A stretch of 64,000 nucleotides of DNA from positions 1-64,000 of the forward strand of contig NZ_AYOD01000001.1 of NCBI RefSeq assembly GCF_000497755.1, read 5' to 3'. Position 1 is the first letter of the stretch. Every line of letters begins with the position of its first letter. Both the position numbers and the translations under genes were made by a program. This document shows, piece after piece, positions 27,375 through 36,501 of the stretch. The notes beneath the pieces are model-generated. The model made no database searches and was not told where the DNA came from. It saw only the letters and a program-made list of their open reading frames with translations. Origin of the DNA: Aliihoeflea sp. 2WW. GTDB lineage: Bacteria > Pseudomonadota > Alphaproteobacteria > Rhizobiales > Rhizobiaceae.

Positions 27375-28378
27375 AGCGCGTTCTCGCGCAGCCAATTGAC
27401 GCTCGTCTCGATGATGAGCTCGTTGGTCTGCGGCGAAAGCGCATCGCCGGTGATGACGTGGTTCTGCGGGTCGCCGGAGCTTTCGATCAACAGGCTGTCC
27501 GAAAGCGCGCCCCAGCGCGCGGCGATGTCGGCCGTCACCTCGGCGTCGACGATCCGGTCGCCCGCCGAATAGACGAAGAAGGCCGGGATGCCGATCTCCT
27601 CGACCGGTGCATCATGCGCGAGCTTCGTCAGCGCGGCCATCGGCAGGATCGCCTCGGTCGGATAGCGCGGGGTCCACAATCTGCCATGCGCCTCGTTGCG
27701 CGGCGTGAACTGGCGCTCGGCGCCGCTGGCAAGGCGCGCGATCTGCCCACCCCATGGACCGGTCAGGAGCGAGGCGCCCGCCGCGCGGATGCGGTAGTTC
27801 GGCGAGACGAGGACGAGGGCTGCGACATCTTCGGACAGTTCGGGCTGCGTCGCGGCCCAGGTCGCAAGGCCGGCGCCGGTGGAGGTGGCCACGACGACGA
27901 CGCGTGAGCCGAGCCGGCGACCGATCTCGATCGCCTCGGCGTAGTCGTTGACCCAGGCGTTGACGCTTCCCGTCGCCATTGCCGCGCCGTCCTGGCCGTG
28001 ACCGGTGAGGCGGGTGAAGAAGAGGTTGGCGCCGAGGCGCGATGCGATCTCGTCGGGAACGGGGCGGATCTCGCCGCTCGAGGCGGAAAAGCCGTGAATG
28101 TAGACGATGGCGAGCGGCGTGCGGGCCTTGGAGGTTGGGAACGCCCAGACGATTTCCTTGCCGACGCCGTCGCGCAGGTTCGGCACGTCGCGCTCGCGGC
28201 CGGCCAGATAGGCTTCGACATCCTCGCCGATCGTTGCCAGATCGAAACGGATGGTCGTGTCGACGGCGACGCGTGGGCCGGCTAGAAATGCCGCGGCGCC
28301 GATTGCGGTCAGAAGAAATACGGCGAGGATCGCCCACATCCCGCGCCTGCCTTGCTTGCCCGGCCCTGCCTTCGCCAT
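27371..28378 (-). CDS. alpha/beta hydrolase, membrane-anchored
   Basis: A 335-residue serine hydrolase with one N-terminal membrane segment (residues about 14-33, MWAILAVFLLTAIGAAAFLA). The fold shows the oxyanion region VYIHGFSASSGE, a nucleophile elbow reading A-T-S-T-G-A instead of GxSxG, the acid in VYSAGDRIVD and a late His in DPQNHVITG. It looks like a lysophospholipase- or carboxylesterase-like enzyme of unknown substrate. An AGGTGGG ribosome site abuts ATG 28378. Confidence 0.85.
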   Translation of the reverse strand: MAKAGPGKQGRRGMWAILAVFLLTAIGAAAFLAGPRVAVDTTIRFDLATIGEDVEAYLAGRERDVPNLRDGVGKEIVWAFPTSKARTPLAIVYIHGFSASSGEIRPVPDEIASRLGANLFFTRLTGHGQDGAAMATGSVNAWVNDYAEAIEIGRRLGSRVVVVATSTGAGLATWAATQPELSEDVAALVLVSPNYRIRAAGASLLTGPWGGQIARLASGAERQFTPRNEAHGRLWTPRYPTEAILPMAALTKLAHDAPVEEIGIPAFFVYSAGDRIVDAEVTADIAARWGALSDSLLIESSGDPQNHVITGDALSPQTNELIIETSVNWLRENAL

Positions 28379-28471
28379 CCCACCTGCCTCGTCGCGTATG
28401 CTTCTGCCATCGAAACCGAATGTGCCTTTTCGGCGTAAACATCAACAGTTCCTGCCGCCTGAAAGCCCGTC

Positions 28472-29782
28472 ATGACCCTGAAGGCATCCCGCCTTGTCCT
28501 CTACGCGCTGCCCGCGATCCCGCTCGCGGCGCTGACCCTGCCGCTCTACATCATCGTGCCGACCTTCTATTCGGAAACGCTCGGGCTTTCGCTGGCCTCC
28601 GTCGGGGCGGCTCTGCTTTTTGTGCGGCTGTTCGATGCGTTCAACGATCCGCTGGTCGGCTGGATGGCGGATCGCTGGCGGCCGTCCATGGGGCGGCGGC
28701 GGGCGACGTTTCTCGCCTCGCTGCCGATTGCGGCGCTTGCCGCGCTGATGCTGTTCTGGCCGCCCGTCGATGCGGGTCCGGGCCATCTGGTCTTCTGGGG
28801 CGCCGTGCTTTCGCTGGGCTATACGGCGGCAATCATTCCGCTGACCTCATGGGGCGCGGAGATGGCCGGCGACTATCGCGAGCGGGCGCGGGTGGCGGGC
28901 TTTCGCGAGGGGTTCACGCTTGTCGGCACGCTTCTCGCCATCGCGCTGCCCTTCGCCATTGGGATGGAAAGCGCAGGGGGGCTGCACGGCCTTGCCGTCG
29001 TCGGAATCGTCGTCGCCGTCCTGCTGCTGGCGCTGGGCGGGCTCACCGTCTGGCGAGTGCCCGAGCCACGCGAATATTCGCGTACGCGGCTCGATCTGCG
29101 CGACGGTCTCCTCCACATGGGGCGCAATGGGCCGTTCCTGCGGTTGATTGCTGCGTTTCTCATCAACGGGCTCGCCAACGGCATTCCCGCGACGCTCTTC
29201 CTCTATTTCGTCTCCGACCGGCTCGGCCTGCCCGAAATGCGCGGGCCGCTGCTGTTCGTCTATTTCCTCGCCGGCATCGCCGGAATGCCGCTGGCGCTGG
29301 CGGCCGCGCGGCGGTTCGGAAAGCACCGCGCGTGGTGCGTGGCGATGCTCTTCACCTGCGCCGTTTTCGCCTTCGCGCCCCTGATCGGGGAGGGCAACTG
29401 GCTTGCATTCGCGGCTTTGTCGGTCGCGACGGGATTGACGCTGGGCTTCGACCTCGCACTGCCGGCGGCGATCCAGGCGGACGTCATCGACGTCGACACG
29501 GCCGCGTCGGGCGAGCAGCGCTCGGGGCTCTATTTCGCCGCGTGGAGCCTTGCGACCAAGCTTTCGCTGGCGCTCGCGGTCGGGCTCGCCTTTCCGCTGC
29601 TGCAATTCTTCGGCTTCGAAGCGGGCGGCGACAATGATGCGCGGGCGCTGGCCGCGCTTGCCGTCACCTATGCGTGGGTGCCGGTGGCGCTCAAGCTCGC
29701 GGCGATCGGCCTGATGTGGAATTTTCCGCTGGACGAGACGACGCAGCGGGGATTGCGGTCGCGGATCGAGGCGGTCAGTTGA
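28472..29782 (+). CDS. GPH-family (MelB-like) cation symporter
   Basis: A 436-residue permease of the glycoside-pentoside-hexuronide:cation symporter family. The N-terminus has FVRLFDAFNDPLVGWMADRWRP, the MelB-type cation-site helix, followed by GRRRATFLASLP. Twelve helices are visible. Its neighbourhood (a convergent SDR and ChrR-like cupin) recalls the Rhodobacter sphaeroides sigma-E regulon cluster RSP_1087-1091, which from memory includes a symporter of this type and an SDR; a role in photo-oxidative stress is therefore an inference. Its end overlaps the SDR's end by 8 bases. Confidence 0.88.
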   Translation: MTLKASRLVLYALPAIPLAALTLPLYIIVPTFYSETLGLSLASVGAALLFVRLFDAFNDPLVGWMADRWRPSMGRRRATFLASLPIAALAALMLFWPPVDAGPGHLVFWGAVLSLGYTAAIIPLTSWGAEMAGDYRERARVAGFREGFTLVGTLLAIALPFAIGMESAGGLHGLAVVGIVVAVLLLALGGLTVWRVPEPREYSRTRLDLRDGLLHMGRNGPFLRLIAAFLINGLANGIPATLFLYFVSDRLGLPEMRGPLLFVYFLAGIAGMPLALAAARRFGKHRAWCVAMLFTCAVFAFAPLIGEGNWLAFAALSVATGLTLGFDLALPAAIQADVIDVDTAASGEQRSGLYFAAWSLATKLSLALAVGLAFPLLQFFGFEAGGDNDARALAALAVTYAWVPVALKLAAIGLMWNFPLDETTQRGLRSRIEAVS

Positions 29783-30602
29783 CCGTGCGGCGCTTGTCCT
29801 TGCCGGAGGCGACGCGACGCTTGTCCCAGCCGGTCACGCGCTTGACGAGGCGATAATAAAGAGAATCCGGAAGGTAGCCGAACGCCTTGAGAACATAGGA
29901 CAATCGGCGCGGGAACGAGACCTCGAACCCGCCGGTCTTCAGTCCCTCGACATAGCGCGCGCCGGCATCTTCCACCTTCATCAAGGCGGGCATCGGGAAT
30001 TTGTTCTTTGCGGTCAGGGGCGTCGCGACGAAGCCGGGATTGAACATCTGGATGCGGATGTTCTGCTTGTCGAAATCGTATTTCAGGCTACGCGCCATGC
30101 TGTTCAGCGCCGCCTTGGTCGCGCCATAGGCGGCGGCGGAGGGCAGGCCGAAATAGGCGGTGACCGAACCGGTGATCGCGATCTGGCCGAAGCCGCGGTC
30201 GCGCATTCGGTCGGCCACCGGGACGAGGCCGTTGACGACGCCGTAGAGATTGACCGTGAAGGTGCCGTGGAAGTTCGCGACTTCCAGCCGCTCGCCGATG
30301 GTCGGCGAATAGGTACCGGCATTGAAGACCGCAAGGACGATGGGTCCAAGTTCGCGCTCGATGCGCTGGACGGTTCGCTCCATGGCGTCCGCGTCGGTGA
30401 CGTCGCAAACCATCGGCACGATGCGGCCGGAGAGCCCGCTTGCCGCATGCGACACCTCGACCAGCTTTTCCTCGTCGCGCGCCGTGATGGCCACGACATA
30501 GCCCTCGCGCGCGAGATCGATCGCGACCTGCCGGCCGATGCCGGTCGAGGCGCCGGTGATCCAGGCGACGCCGTCCTGGGGGCGGGCGCGGTAGAGTGTC
30601 AT
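29775..30602 (-). CDS. SDR-family NAD(P)-dependent oxidoreductase
   Basis: A 275-residue classical SDR. The cofactor motif TGASTGIG lies at residues about 16-23, NAG at about 92, the catalytic Ser in AITGSVTAY, and the intact Y-G-A-T-K pair follows. A C-terminal extension of about 50 residues (SFPRRLSYVLKAFGYLPDSLYYRLVKRVTG) is amphipathic and may contact membrane lipid. It is co-transcribed with the ChrR-like gene 25 bp upstream. An AAGG about 8 bases upstream supports ATG 30602. Substrate is unknown. Confidence 0.9.
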   Translation of the reverse strand: MTLYRARPQDGVAWITGASTGIGRQVAIDLAREGYVVAITARDEEKLVEVSHAASGLSGRIVPMVCDVTDADAMERTVQRIERELGPIVLAVFNAGTYSPTIGERLEVANFHGTFTVNLYGVVNGLVPVADRMRDRGFGQIAITGSVTAYFGLPSAAAYGATKAALNSMARSLKYDFDKQNIRIQMFNPGFVATPLTAKNKFPMPALMKVEDAGARYVEGLKTGGFEVSFPRRLSYVLKAFGYLPDSLYYRLVKRVTGWDKRRVASGKDKRRTVN

Positions 30603-30627
30603 CGGCAAGGACCTTCGGTTGACGGGA

Positions 30628-31266
30628 TCAGGCGCCCAGAATGTCAGTCAGTCGCTGGCCGAGCGGGCCGGTAAAGCGCAGCGGCGCGTCGGTGATCGCA
30701 AAGCCGATGCAGGGACGCTCCTTCTCCGCGATCGGGCGGTGGTCGATCGCCTCGTTGGCGACCGAGATGTCGCCGCGTCCGTAGCGACCAAAAATGTCCG
30801 TAAAGGCGCCGTCGAGAACCAGCGTCAGTTCCTGCCCCTCATGGGTATGGGCGGGAATCTTGCGGCCGGGCTTGATCCAGAACAGGCTTGCATGACAGCC
30901 GTCGACATCCATGTCGTATTCGCGAAAACCGGGCATCTTGGTGCGCCACGGCACCTCGTCGGCATCGAAGCCGACGAAATCGCGCAGTGCTGCCGGGAAG
31001 ATGCTGGTGGAGCGATGACGGATCGCATCGGCCGGCGGGGCGCTGCCGAAGATGGAGGTGAGGCGCTGGGCGCGATCCGATATCGGCTGCGGCTCGGCTT
31101 CCTGCAGCGCATCGGATGCAAGTTCTTCGAGGCCGGCGACGAGGTCGCGATTGATGCTGGTGATCTCGAGATGCGACTGGACGAGGATGTGAGCCGGGTA
31201 GGGCAGCGTGCCCGCTGCGTAACGCGCCATCAGCGCGTCGATCGTCTCGATGGTTTCTGCGGTCAT
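30628..31266 (-). CDS. ChrR-like cupin anti-sigma factor homologue with degenerate zinc site
   Basis: A 212-residue protein, co-linear with Rhodobacter ChrR, the zinc anti-sigma factor released by singlet oxygen. The N-terminal domain keeps the AAGTLP helix and one His (His32), but the other zinc ligands are gone: Thr36 and Asn39 replace the two Cys, and the first His is missing. The C-terminal cupin is intact, with His140, His142, Glu146 and His176 matching the ChrR cupin ligands at an offset of one. It may therefore bind a metal in the cupin while not controlling a sigma factor in the usual way. No rpoE-like gene adjoins. It shares an operon with the downstream SDR and is preceded by a TGATCC-N18-TATCTT element. 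Confidence 0.8.
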   Translation of the reverse strand: MTAETIETIDALMARYAAGTLPYPAHILVQSHLEITSINRDLVAGLEELASDALQEAEPQPISDRAQRLTSIFGSAPPADAIRHRSTSIFPAALRDFVGFDADEVPWRTKMPGFREYDMDVDGCHASLFWIKPGRKIPAHTHEGQELTLVLDGAFTDIFGRYGRGDISVANEAIDHRPIAEKERPCIGFAITDAPLRFTGPLGQRLTDILGA

Positions 31267-31343
31267 TTCAAGCCCCGACTGCGTTGCCCTGGTTCAATTC
31301 GGCTCCCGACTCTTCAAGCTGCGGATATTCCGCTTGTTTTCCC

Positions 31344-31373
31344 AAGATACGGCCCTAAGCGCAATCCGGATCA
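31344..31373 (-). promoter_or_regulatory. putative ECF (ChrR-partner/RpoE-type) promoter
   Basis: On the minus strand TGATCC (31373-31368), an 18-base spacer and TATCTT (31349-31344) precede the ChrR-like gene by about 78 bases. TGATCC-N18-TAAGA is, as I recall, the R. sphaeroides sigma-E target. A similar element with the same spacer precedes phrB at 44486-44515. Confidence 0.55.
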
Positions 31374-31501
31374 CTGTTTCGGGTCGACATTGCGGCAGGC
31401 GCGAACAGTTTTTCGACGGATGGCGTCGGACGCGAAATTCCGTCCTTGAAAGCTTTCCGCAGGGTTTCTAGTTTCGCGGGCAGCAATTCTAAGGATCAAT
31501 C

Positions 31502-32536
31502 ATGGACCGTTCAGTCATCGACGTCATCGGCAACACGCCGCTGATCAAGCTCAAGCGCGCGTCGGAGGAAACCGGCTGCACCATTCTGGGCAAGGCCGAG
31601 TTCATGAATCCGGGCCAGTCGGTCAAGGACCGCGCGGGGCTGTTCATCATCCGCGATGCGGAGAAGAAGGGCTTGCTGCGGCCGGGCGGCGTCATCGTCG
31701 AAGGAACCGCCGGCAATACCGGTATCGGGCTGACCGTCGTCGCCAAGGCGCTTGGCTACCGCACGGTCATCGTCATTCCCGACACGCAGAGCCAGGAGAA
31801 GAAGGACGCGCTGCGCGTTCTCGGCGCCGAACTGATCGAGGTTCCGGCGGTGCCCTACAAGAACCCGAACAACTACGTGAAGGTCTCGGGACGCCTGGCG
31901 GAGCAGCTTGCGAAGAGCGAGCCGAACGGCGCGATCTGGGCGAACCAGTTCGACAATATCGCCAATCGCGACGGCCATATCGAGACGACGGCTATCGAGA
32001 TCTGGAACCAGACCGAGGGCAAGGTCGACGGGTTCGTCTCGGCCGTCGGCACCGGCGGTACGTTGGCAGGCGTCGCGGCGGGGCTGCGGATGAAGTCCAA
32101 CGGCGTCAAGATCGCGCTTGCCGATCCGCTCGGCGCGGCGCTTCATTCCTATTACACGAATGGCGAACTGAAATCCGAAGGCTCGTCGATCACCGAGGGC
32201 ATCGGGCAGGGCCGCATCACGGCGAACCTCGAAGGTTTCCAGCCCGATTTCTCGTATCAGGTGCCGGACGACGAGGCGCTGCCGATCGTCTTCGACCTCG
32301 TGCAGGAAGAGGGCATGTGCCTCGGCGGCTCATCCGGCATCAACATCGCCGGCGCGATCCGCCTCGCCAAGGAGATGGGGCCGGGCCATACGATCGTGAC
32401 GATCCTCTGCGACTATGGCACGCGCTACCAGTCGAAGATGTTCAACCCGGACTTCCTGCGTGGCAAGAACCTGCCGGTGCCGGGCTGGATGGAAAGCGAG
32501 AGCAAGATCGACGTGCCGTTCGAGGACGTCGCCTGA
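31502..32536 (+). CDS. cysK: cysteine synthase A
   Basis: A 344-residue O-acetylserine sulfhydrylase that makes cysteine from O-acetylserine and sulfide. The PLP Lys is Lys42 in NPGQSVKDRAG, the Asn loop is EGTAGNTGIG, and the phosphate loop is GTGGTLAG. The protein is about 20-30 residues longer than E. coli CysK at the C-terminus, in line with the alphaproteobacterial CysK2-like form. AAGGA precedes ATG 31502. It begins a four-gene sulfur operon, overlapping alaX by one base (TGATG). Confidence 0.95.
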   Translation: MDRSVIDVIGNTPLIKLKRASEETGCTILGKAEFMNPGQSVKDRAGLFIIRDAEKKGLLRPGGVIVEGTAGNTGIGLTVVAKALGYRTVIVIPDTQSQEKKDALRVLGAELIEVPAVPYKNPNNYVKVSGRLAEQLAKSEPNGAIWANQFDNIANRDGHIETTAIEIWNQTEGKVDGFVSAVGTGGTLAGVAAGLRMKSNGVKIALADPLGAALHSYYTNGELKSEGSSITEGIGQGRITANLEGFQPDFSYQVPDDEALPIVFDLVQEEGMCLGGSSGINIAGAIRLAKEMGPGHTIVTILCDYGTRYQSKMFNPDFLRGKNLPVPGWMESESKIDVPFEDVA

Positions 32537-33273
32537 TGGCGATGACGGAAGCGCTGTTTCGCGACGACTCCTATCTGCGTGAAGCGGATGCGCAGGTCGT
32601 CTGGGTCAATGAGCGCGGCGGCATTCTCCTCGACCGCACCATCTTCTACGCCACATCCGGCGGCCAGCCGGGCGACACCGGCCGCATCCTGCGCGCCAGT
32701 GGCGAGGCGGTTGAGATCGCCGGCACGATCACCGGCGAGACGAAGGAGGAGATCATCCACCTTCCGGCGCTCGGCCAGCCAGCCTTGGAGGCGGGCGAGG
32801 CGGTGACGCTTCGGATCGACTGGGAGCGGCGCCACAGGCTGATGCGGATGCACACGGCCTGCCATCTGCTCACCGTCATCTGCCCCTATCCGATCACCGG
32901 CGCGGCCGTGTCCGAGGAGGACAGCCGCGTCGATTTCGACCTGCCCGATGCCGGCTTCACCAAGGAAGAGGTGACGGCGAGGCTGCAGGAGCTGATCGCC
33001 GCCGACCACCCCGTCTCGACCCGCTGGATCGGCGATGACGAGCTGGCGGCGAACCCATCGCTGGTGAAATCGAAGAACGTGCGTCCGCCGACCGGATCGG
33101 GTCGAATCCGGCTGGTGCTGATCGGCGAAAACGGCAGTATCGACAGCCAGCCTTGCGGCGGCACGCATGTGCGCTCATTGGGCGAGATCGGCGCGATTCA
33201 TGTCGGAAAAATCGAGAAAAAAGGCCGCGAAAACCGCCGATTCCGGCTCCGTTTCGGTCCATTGCCAGCGTAA
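32536..33273 (+). CDS. alanyl-tRNA editing protein AlaX
   Basis: A 245-residue free-standing editing enzyme that removes mis-charged Ser or Gly from tRNA-Ala. The zinc motifs HTACH (HxxxH) and CGGTH (C-x3-H) are both present, and the N-terminal part has the FYATSGGQPGDTG glycine-rich motif of AlaRS editing-domain relatives, which marks it as AlaX-M/AlaX-L type. It is translationally coupled to cysK by a one-base overlap, and precedes sseA by 15 bases. Its place in a cysteine operon is reasonable, since serine metabolism changes here. Confidence 0.92.
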   Translation: MAMTEALFRDDSYLREADAQVVWVNERGGILLDRTIFYATSGGQPGDTGRILRASGEAVEIAGTITGETKEEIIHLPALGQPALEAGEAVTLRIDWERRHRLMRMHTACHLLTVICPYPITGAAVSEEDSRVDFDLPDAGFTKEEVTARLQELIAADHPVSTRWIGDDELAANPSLVKSKNVRPPTGSGRIRLVLIGENGSIDSQPCGGTHVRSLGEIGAIHVGKIEKKGRENRRFRLRFGPLPA

Positions 33274-33288
33274 ACGAGGTGAAAACTG

Positions 33289-34125
33289 ATGGAAACGAGC
33301 CCGTTTGTCGTCGATTTCGACTGGCTTGAAGGCAAAATCGGGACTCCTGGCGTCGCGATCGTCGATGCCTCCTGGTATCTGCCGGCGCAAAAACGCGATG
33401 CAAGAAAAGAGTACGATGCCGCCCATATTCCCGGCGCGGTGTTCTTCGACCAGGACCTCGTGGTCGAGCCGGACAGTGAACTGCCCCACACCTTGCCGTC
33501 GCCGGGCGTCTTCGGCCAATTCGCCGGTTCGATGGGCATTTCTGCAGATGACACCATCGTCGTTTATGACGGGCCGGGCATGTTTTCCGCGCCGCGCGTC
33601 TGGTGGATGTTTCGAATCATGGGCGCAAGGCAAGTCTTTGTTCTGGATGGCGGTTTCGACCGTTGGAAGGAGGAGGGCCGATCGGTCACGGACGAACCGA
33701 CGAAGATCGCGCCGAGCTTCTTCGATACGGATTTCGACGAGGCGCGCGTGGCACGGCTGGACGACATGCGCGCGCTGGTGGGCAACGGTCAGATCGCAGA
33801 TGCGCGGCCGGCGGGGCGGTTCGTCGGGACGGACCCCGAACCGCGCCAGGGCGTGCGCAGCGGGCACATGTCGGGCGCGGTGAACGTGCCTGCGTCGGGG
33901 CTGTCGCGCGAAGGAAAGCTTCTTCCGGTCAACGAGTTGCGGGCTCTTCTTCAGGACAGGGGCGTCGATCTCGAAAAGCCGGTGGTAACGAGTTGCGGCT
34001 CAGGCGTGACGGCGGCGGTCATCACGCTGGCGCTCGAATCGGTCGGGCATACCGACAACAAGCTCTATGACGGATCGTGGACCGAGTGGGGCGGGCGATC
34101 GGACACCCCTGTCGAGACCGGGTGA
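33289..34125 (+). CDS. sseA: 3-mercaptopyruvate sulfurtransferase
   Basis: A 278-residue tandem-rhodanese enzyme that transfers sulfur from 3-mercaptopyruvate. The second rhodanese domain carries the catalytic loop C-G-S-G-V-T with Cys236, which is the mercaptopyruvate-type signature (thiosulfate enzymes have CRxGxT/R). The N-terminal inactive domain has DASWYLPAQKRDA and the HIPGA motif. It overlaps the GNAT gene by one base, and fits with cysteine metabolism in this operon. Confidence 0.95.
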   Translation: METSPFVVDFDWLEGKIGTPGVAIVDASWYLPAQKRDARKEYDAAHIPGAVFFDQDLVVEPDSELPHTLPSPGVFGQFAGSMGISADDTIVVYDGPGMFSAPRVWWMFRIMGARQVFVLDGGFDRWKEEGRSVTDEPTKIAPSFFDTDFDEARVARLDDMRALVGNGQIADARPAGRFVGTDPEPRQGVRSGHMSGAVNVPASGLSREGKLLPVNELRALLQDRGVDLEKPVVTSCGSGVTAAVITLALESVGHTDNKLYDGSWTEWGGRSDTPVETG

Positions 34126-34646
34126 TGGCGGGCCGGCTCAAAGCGCGGATCACCCATCTCGAAATGACCGAACGGCCGGCGGCACGCATAGCCATGCCGC
34201 ACGGCCAGCGCGTCGCGCTGATGCGTGCCCGCGAGATGCCGGTCTCGTTCTACCGCTATCTTTATCGCGAGGTCGGCAAGCCGCATCACTGGATGCTGCG
34301 CCGGGAAACGCCGGACGACGAACTTCTTGGGATCATCCGCTCGTCGGAAACGCAGATCGAGGTGCTCTATGTCGATGGATGCCCGGCAGGGTTCTGCGAG
34401 CTCGACCTTTCGCAAAAACCCGATCAGGCGGAAATCCTCTATTTCGGCCTGATGCCGGAATTCCAGGGGCGGGGACTGGCTAAGTTCTTCCTGTCCGAGG
34501 GCATTCATGCTGCGTGGGATCACGATCCAGCTAAGGTGACGATCCACACCAACACGCTGGACAGTCCGCGCGCACTCCAGCTTTACCAGCGCATGGGGTT
34601 TGCTCCATTCGGCTTCGACGAGGAAGACGTCGAGCCCTGGAACTGA
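34125..34646 (+). CDS. GNAT-family N-acetyltransferase
   Basis: A 173-residue acetyltransferase with the acetyl-CoA loop Q-G-R-G-L-A-K-F (motif A, around residue 113) and the following HTNTLDSPRALQLYQRMGF end typical of GNAT enzymes. It ends the cysK-alaX-sseA operon, coupled by TGATG at 34123-34127. Substrate is unknown; an amino-acid or thiol acetylation would suit the setting. A strong terminator follows at 34654-34683. Confidence 0.85.
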   Translation: MAGRLKARITHLEMTERPAARIAMPHGQRVALMRAREMPVSFYRYLYREVGKPHHWMLRRETPDDELLGIIRSSETQIEVLYVDGCPAGFCELDLSQKPDQAEILYFGLMPEFQGRGLAKFFLSEGIHAAWDHDPAKVTIHTNTLDSPRALQLYQRMGFAPFGFDEEDVEPWN

Positions 34647-34653
34647 AATGCGA

Positions 34654-34683
34654 AAGCCCGCCGATCTTGCGATCGGCGGGCTT
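34654..34683. terminator. terminator between the GNAT gene and ald
   Basis: AAGCCCGCCGATC (34654-34666), loop TTGC, and GATCGGCGGGCTT (34671-34683) form a 13-bp perfect stem. It lies 7 bases past the GNAT stop and 85 bases past the convergent ald stop, so it may serve both. Confidence 0.75.
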
Positions 34684-34768
34684 CGAGGACATCGGATGGC
34701 CGAATGCTGGATACCAGGTTTCGGTCCGATGCATCGCTGCGGGGGAGGAGGGTCCGCAGCGAAGAGGA

Positions 34769-35884
34769 TCAGGCGGCGAGTGCCTTCTGGACGTCGACCA
34801 TCTCGTAACCGAGCGCCTCGGCCACCGGCGCGTTGGTGATGCGGCCCTTGTGGACGTTGAGGCCGTTGCGCAGGTGCTTGTCGTCGAGGATTGCCTTGAG
34901 GCCGCGATCGGCGAGCTGCAGGCCGTAATGCAGCGTCGCATTGTTGAGCGCGTGGGCTGAGGTGACCGGCACGGCGCCGGGCATGTTGGCGACGCAATAA
35001 TGGATGATGCCGTCGACCTCGTAGGTCGGATCGGCATGGGTCGTGGCGTGCGACGTCTCGAAGCAGCCGCCCTGGTCGATCGCGACGTCGACGAGAACCG
35101 CGCCCTTCTTCATGCCGGACAGCATCTCGCGGGTGACGAGCTTCGGCGCCGCTGCGCCGGGGATCAGGACCGCGCCGACGACGATGTCGGCCGAGAAGCA
35201 TTCTTCCTCGAGCGCCTCGACGGTGGAGAAACGGGTGTGGACGCGGCCGCCGAAAATGTCGTCGAGCTGGCGCAGGCGCGGCAGCGAGCGGTCGAGGATG
35301 GTGACATCCGCGCCGAGGCCGGCGGCCATCTTGGCCGCATGAAGGCCGACGACACCGCCGCCAATGACCGCGACCTTGCCCGGCAGAACGCCCGGAACGC
35401 CGCCCAGAAGAACGCCGCGGCCGCCATTGGCCTTCTGCAGCGCCGTCGCGCCGGCCTGGATCGACAGGCGACCGGCGACTTCCGACATCGGCGCGAGGAG
35501 CGGCAGGCCGCCGCGATCGTCGGTCACGGTCTCATATGCGACGGCGGTGACGCCGGATTCGATCAGGCCCCTGGTCTGTTCCGGATCGGGCGCGAGGTGG
35601 AGATAGGTGTAGAGAATCTGACCTTCGCGAAGCTGCACCCATTCGGAGGGCTGCGGCTCCTTCACCTTCACAATCATGTCGGCCTTGGTGAAGACCTCGG
35701 CGGCGGTCTTCGCGATGGTCGCGCCGGCAGCTCGGTAGGCGTTGTCGTCGGCGCCGATGCCCGCGCCTGCGCCGGTTTCCACGATCACGTCATGGCCGTG
35801 CGCGATGTATTCGCGCACCGAACCGGGGGTAAGCCCGACGCGATATTCGTGGTTCTTGATTTCCTTCGGGCAACCGACGCGCAT
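34769..35884 (-). CDS. ald: alanine dehydrogenase
   Basis: A 371-residue NAD-dependent enzyme that interconverts alanine with pyruvate and ammonium. It opens MRVGCPKEIKNHEYRVGLTP and has the Ald segments KVKEPQPSEW, YLHLAPDPEQ and the NAD motif VAVIGGGVVGLHAAKMAAGLG. GAGGAGA lies 7 bases before ATG 35884, which fixes the start. A divergent Lrp/AsnC gene at 36022 is the typical AldR-type regulator arrangement, so control by alanine is likely. Confidence 0.96.
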   Translation of the reverse strand: MRVGCPKEIKNHEYRVGLTPGSVREYIAHGHDVIVETGAGAGIGADDNAYRAAGATIAKTAAEVFTKADMIVKVKEPQPSEWVQLREGQILYTYLHLAPDPEQTRGLIESGVTAVAYETVTDDRGGLPLLAPMSEVAGRLSIQAGATALQKANGGRGVLLGGVPGVLPGKVAVIGGGVVGLHAAKMAAGLGADVTILDRSLPRLRQLDDIFGGRVHTRFSTVEALEEECFSADIVVGAVLIPGAAAPKLVTREMLSGMKKGAVLVDVAIDQGGCFETSHATTHADPTYEVDGIIHYCVANMPGAVPVTSAHALNNATLHYGLQLADRGLKAILDDKHLRNGLNVHKGRITNAPVAEALGYEMVDVQKALAA

Positions 35885-36021
35885 GGGAGTTCTCCTCTGT
35901 CCCTGAATTGCGCGCGAGTCTAAGGCCGGAAGCGTCGAACGGGCTTGCGGCGACGATTGCGGAATCATGGCGAAACGGCGTATCGTTGCGCCTTGCGCAC
36001 GAAAATAGGTGATTCCTGCGA

Positions 36022-36498
36022 ATGATGCAGCTCGACAAGACGGATGTCGCCATTCTGGAGACGCTTCAGGCGGAGGGGCGAATTTCGAACGCTGCGCTTG
36101 CGGACAAGGTGGGGCTGTCGCAATCGGCCTGCTCGCGCCGCCTCGACATCTTGGAAAAGAACGGCGTGGTGCGCGGCTATCATGCGCGGCTTTCCAACGC
36201 CGCGCTCGGCCACAAGATGACGGCGATCGTGCACATCTCGCTGTCCGGCCAGTTCGAAAAGACGCTGGCCGATTTCGAGAGCGCGGTGAAGCGCTGCCCG
36301 AACGTCTTGTCGTGCCATCTGATGTCCGGCGAATACGACTACATCCTGCGCATCGCAGCGAAGGACCTCGCCGACTATGAGCGCATACACCGCGATTGGC
36401 TGACGGCGATGCCGCACGTGACCAAGATCAACTCGTCCTTCGCGCTGCGCGAGGTGATCGACCGGACGACGATGGGCATCGATCCGGAACTGGCGTGA
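36022..36498 (+). CDS. Lrp/AsnC-family transcriptional regulator (AldR-like)
   Basis: A 158-residue Lrp-family protein: an N-terminal helix-turn-helix (LDKTDVAILETLQAEGRISNAALADKVGLS, recognition helix SACSRRLDIL) followed by the RAM ligand-binding domain (VHISLSGQFEKTLADFESA and CHLMSGEYDYIL). It is divergent from ald, with 137 bases between starts, the common setting of the alanine-responsive AldR, which activates ald. AGGTGA lies about 10 bases before ATG 36022. Confidence 0.92.
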   Translation: MMQLDKTDVAILETLQAEGRISNAALADKVGLSQSACSRRLDILEKNGVVRGYHARLSNAALGHKMTAIVHISLSGQFEKTLADFESAVKRCPNVLSCHLMSGEYDYILRIAAKDLADYERIHRDWLTAMPHVTKINSSFALREVIDRTTMGIDPELA

Positions 36499-36501
36499 CG
36501 A

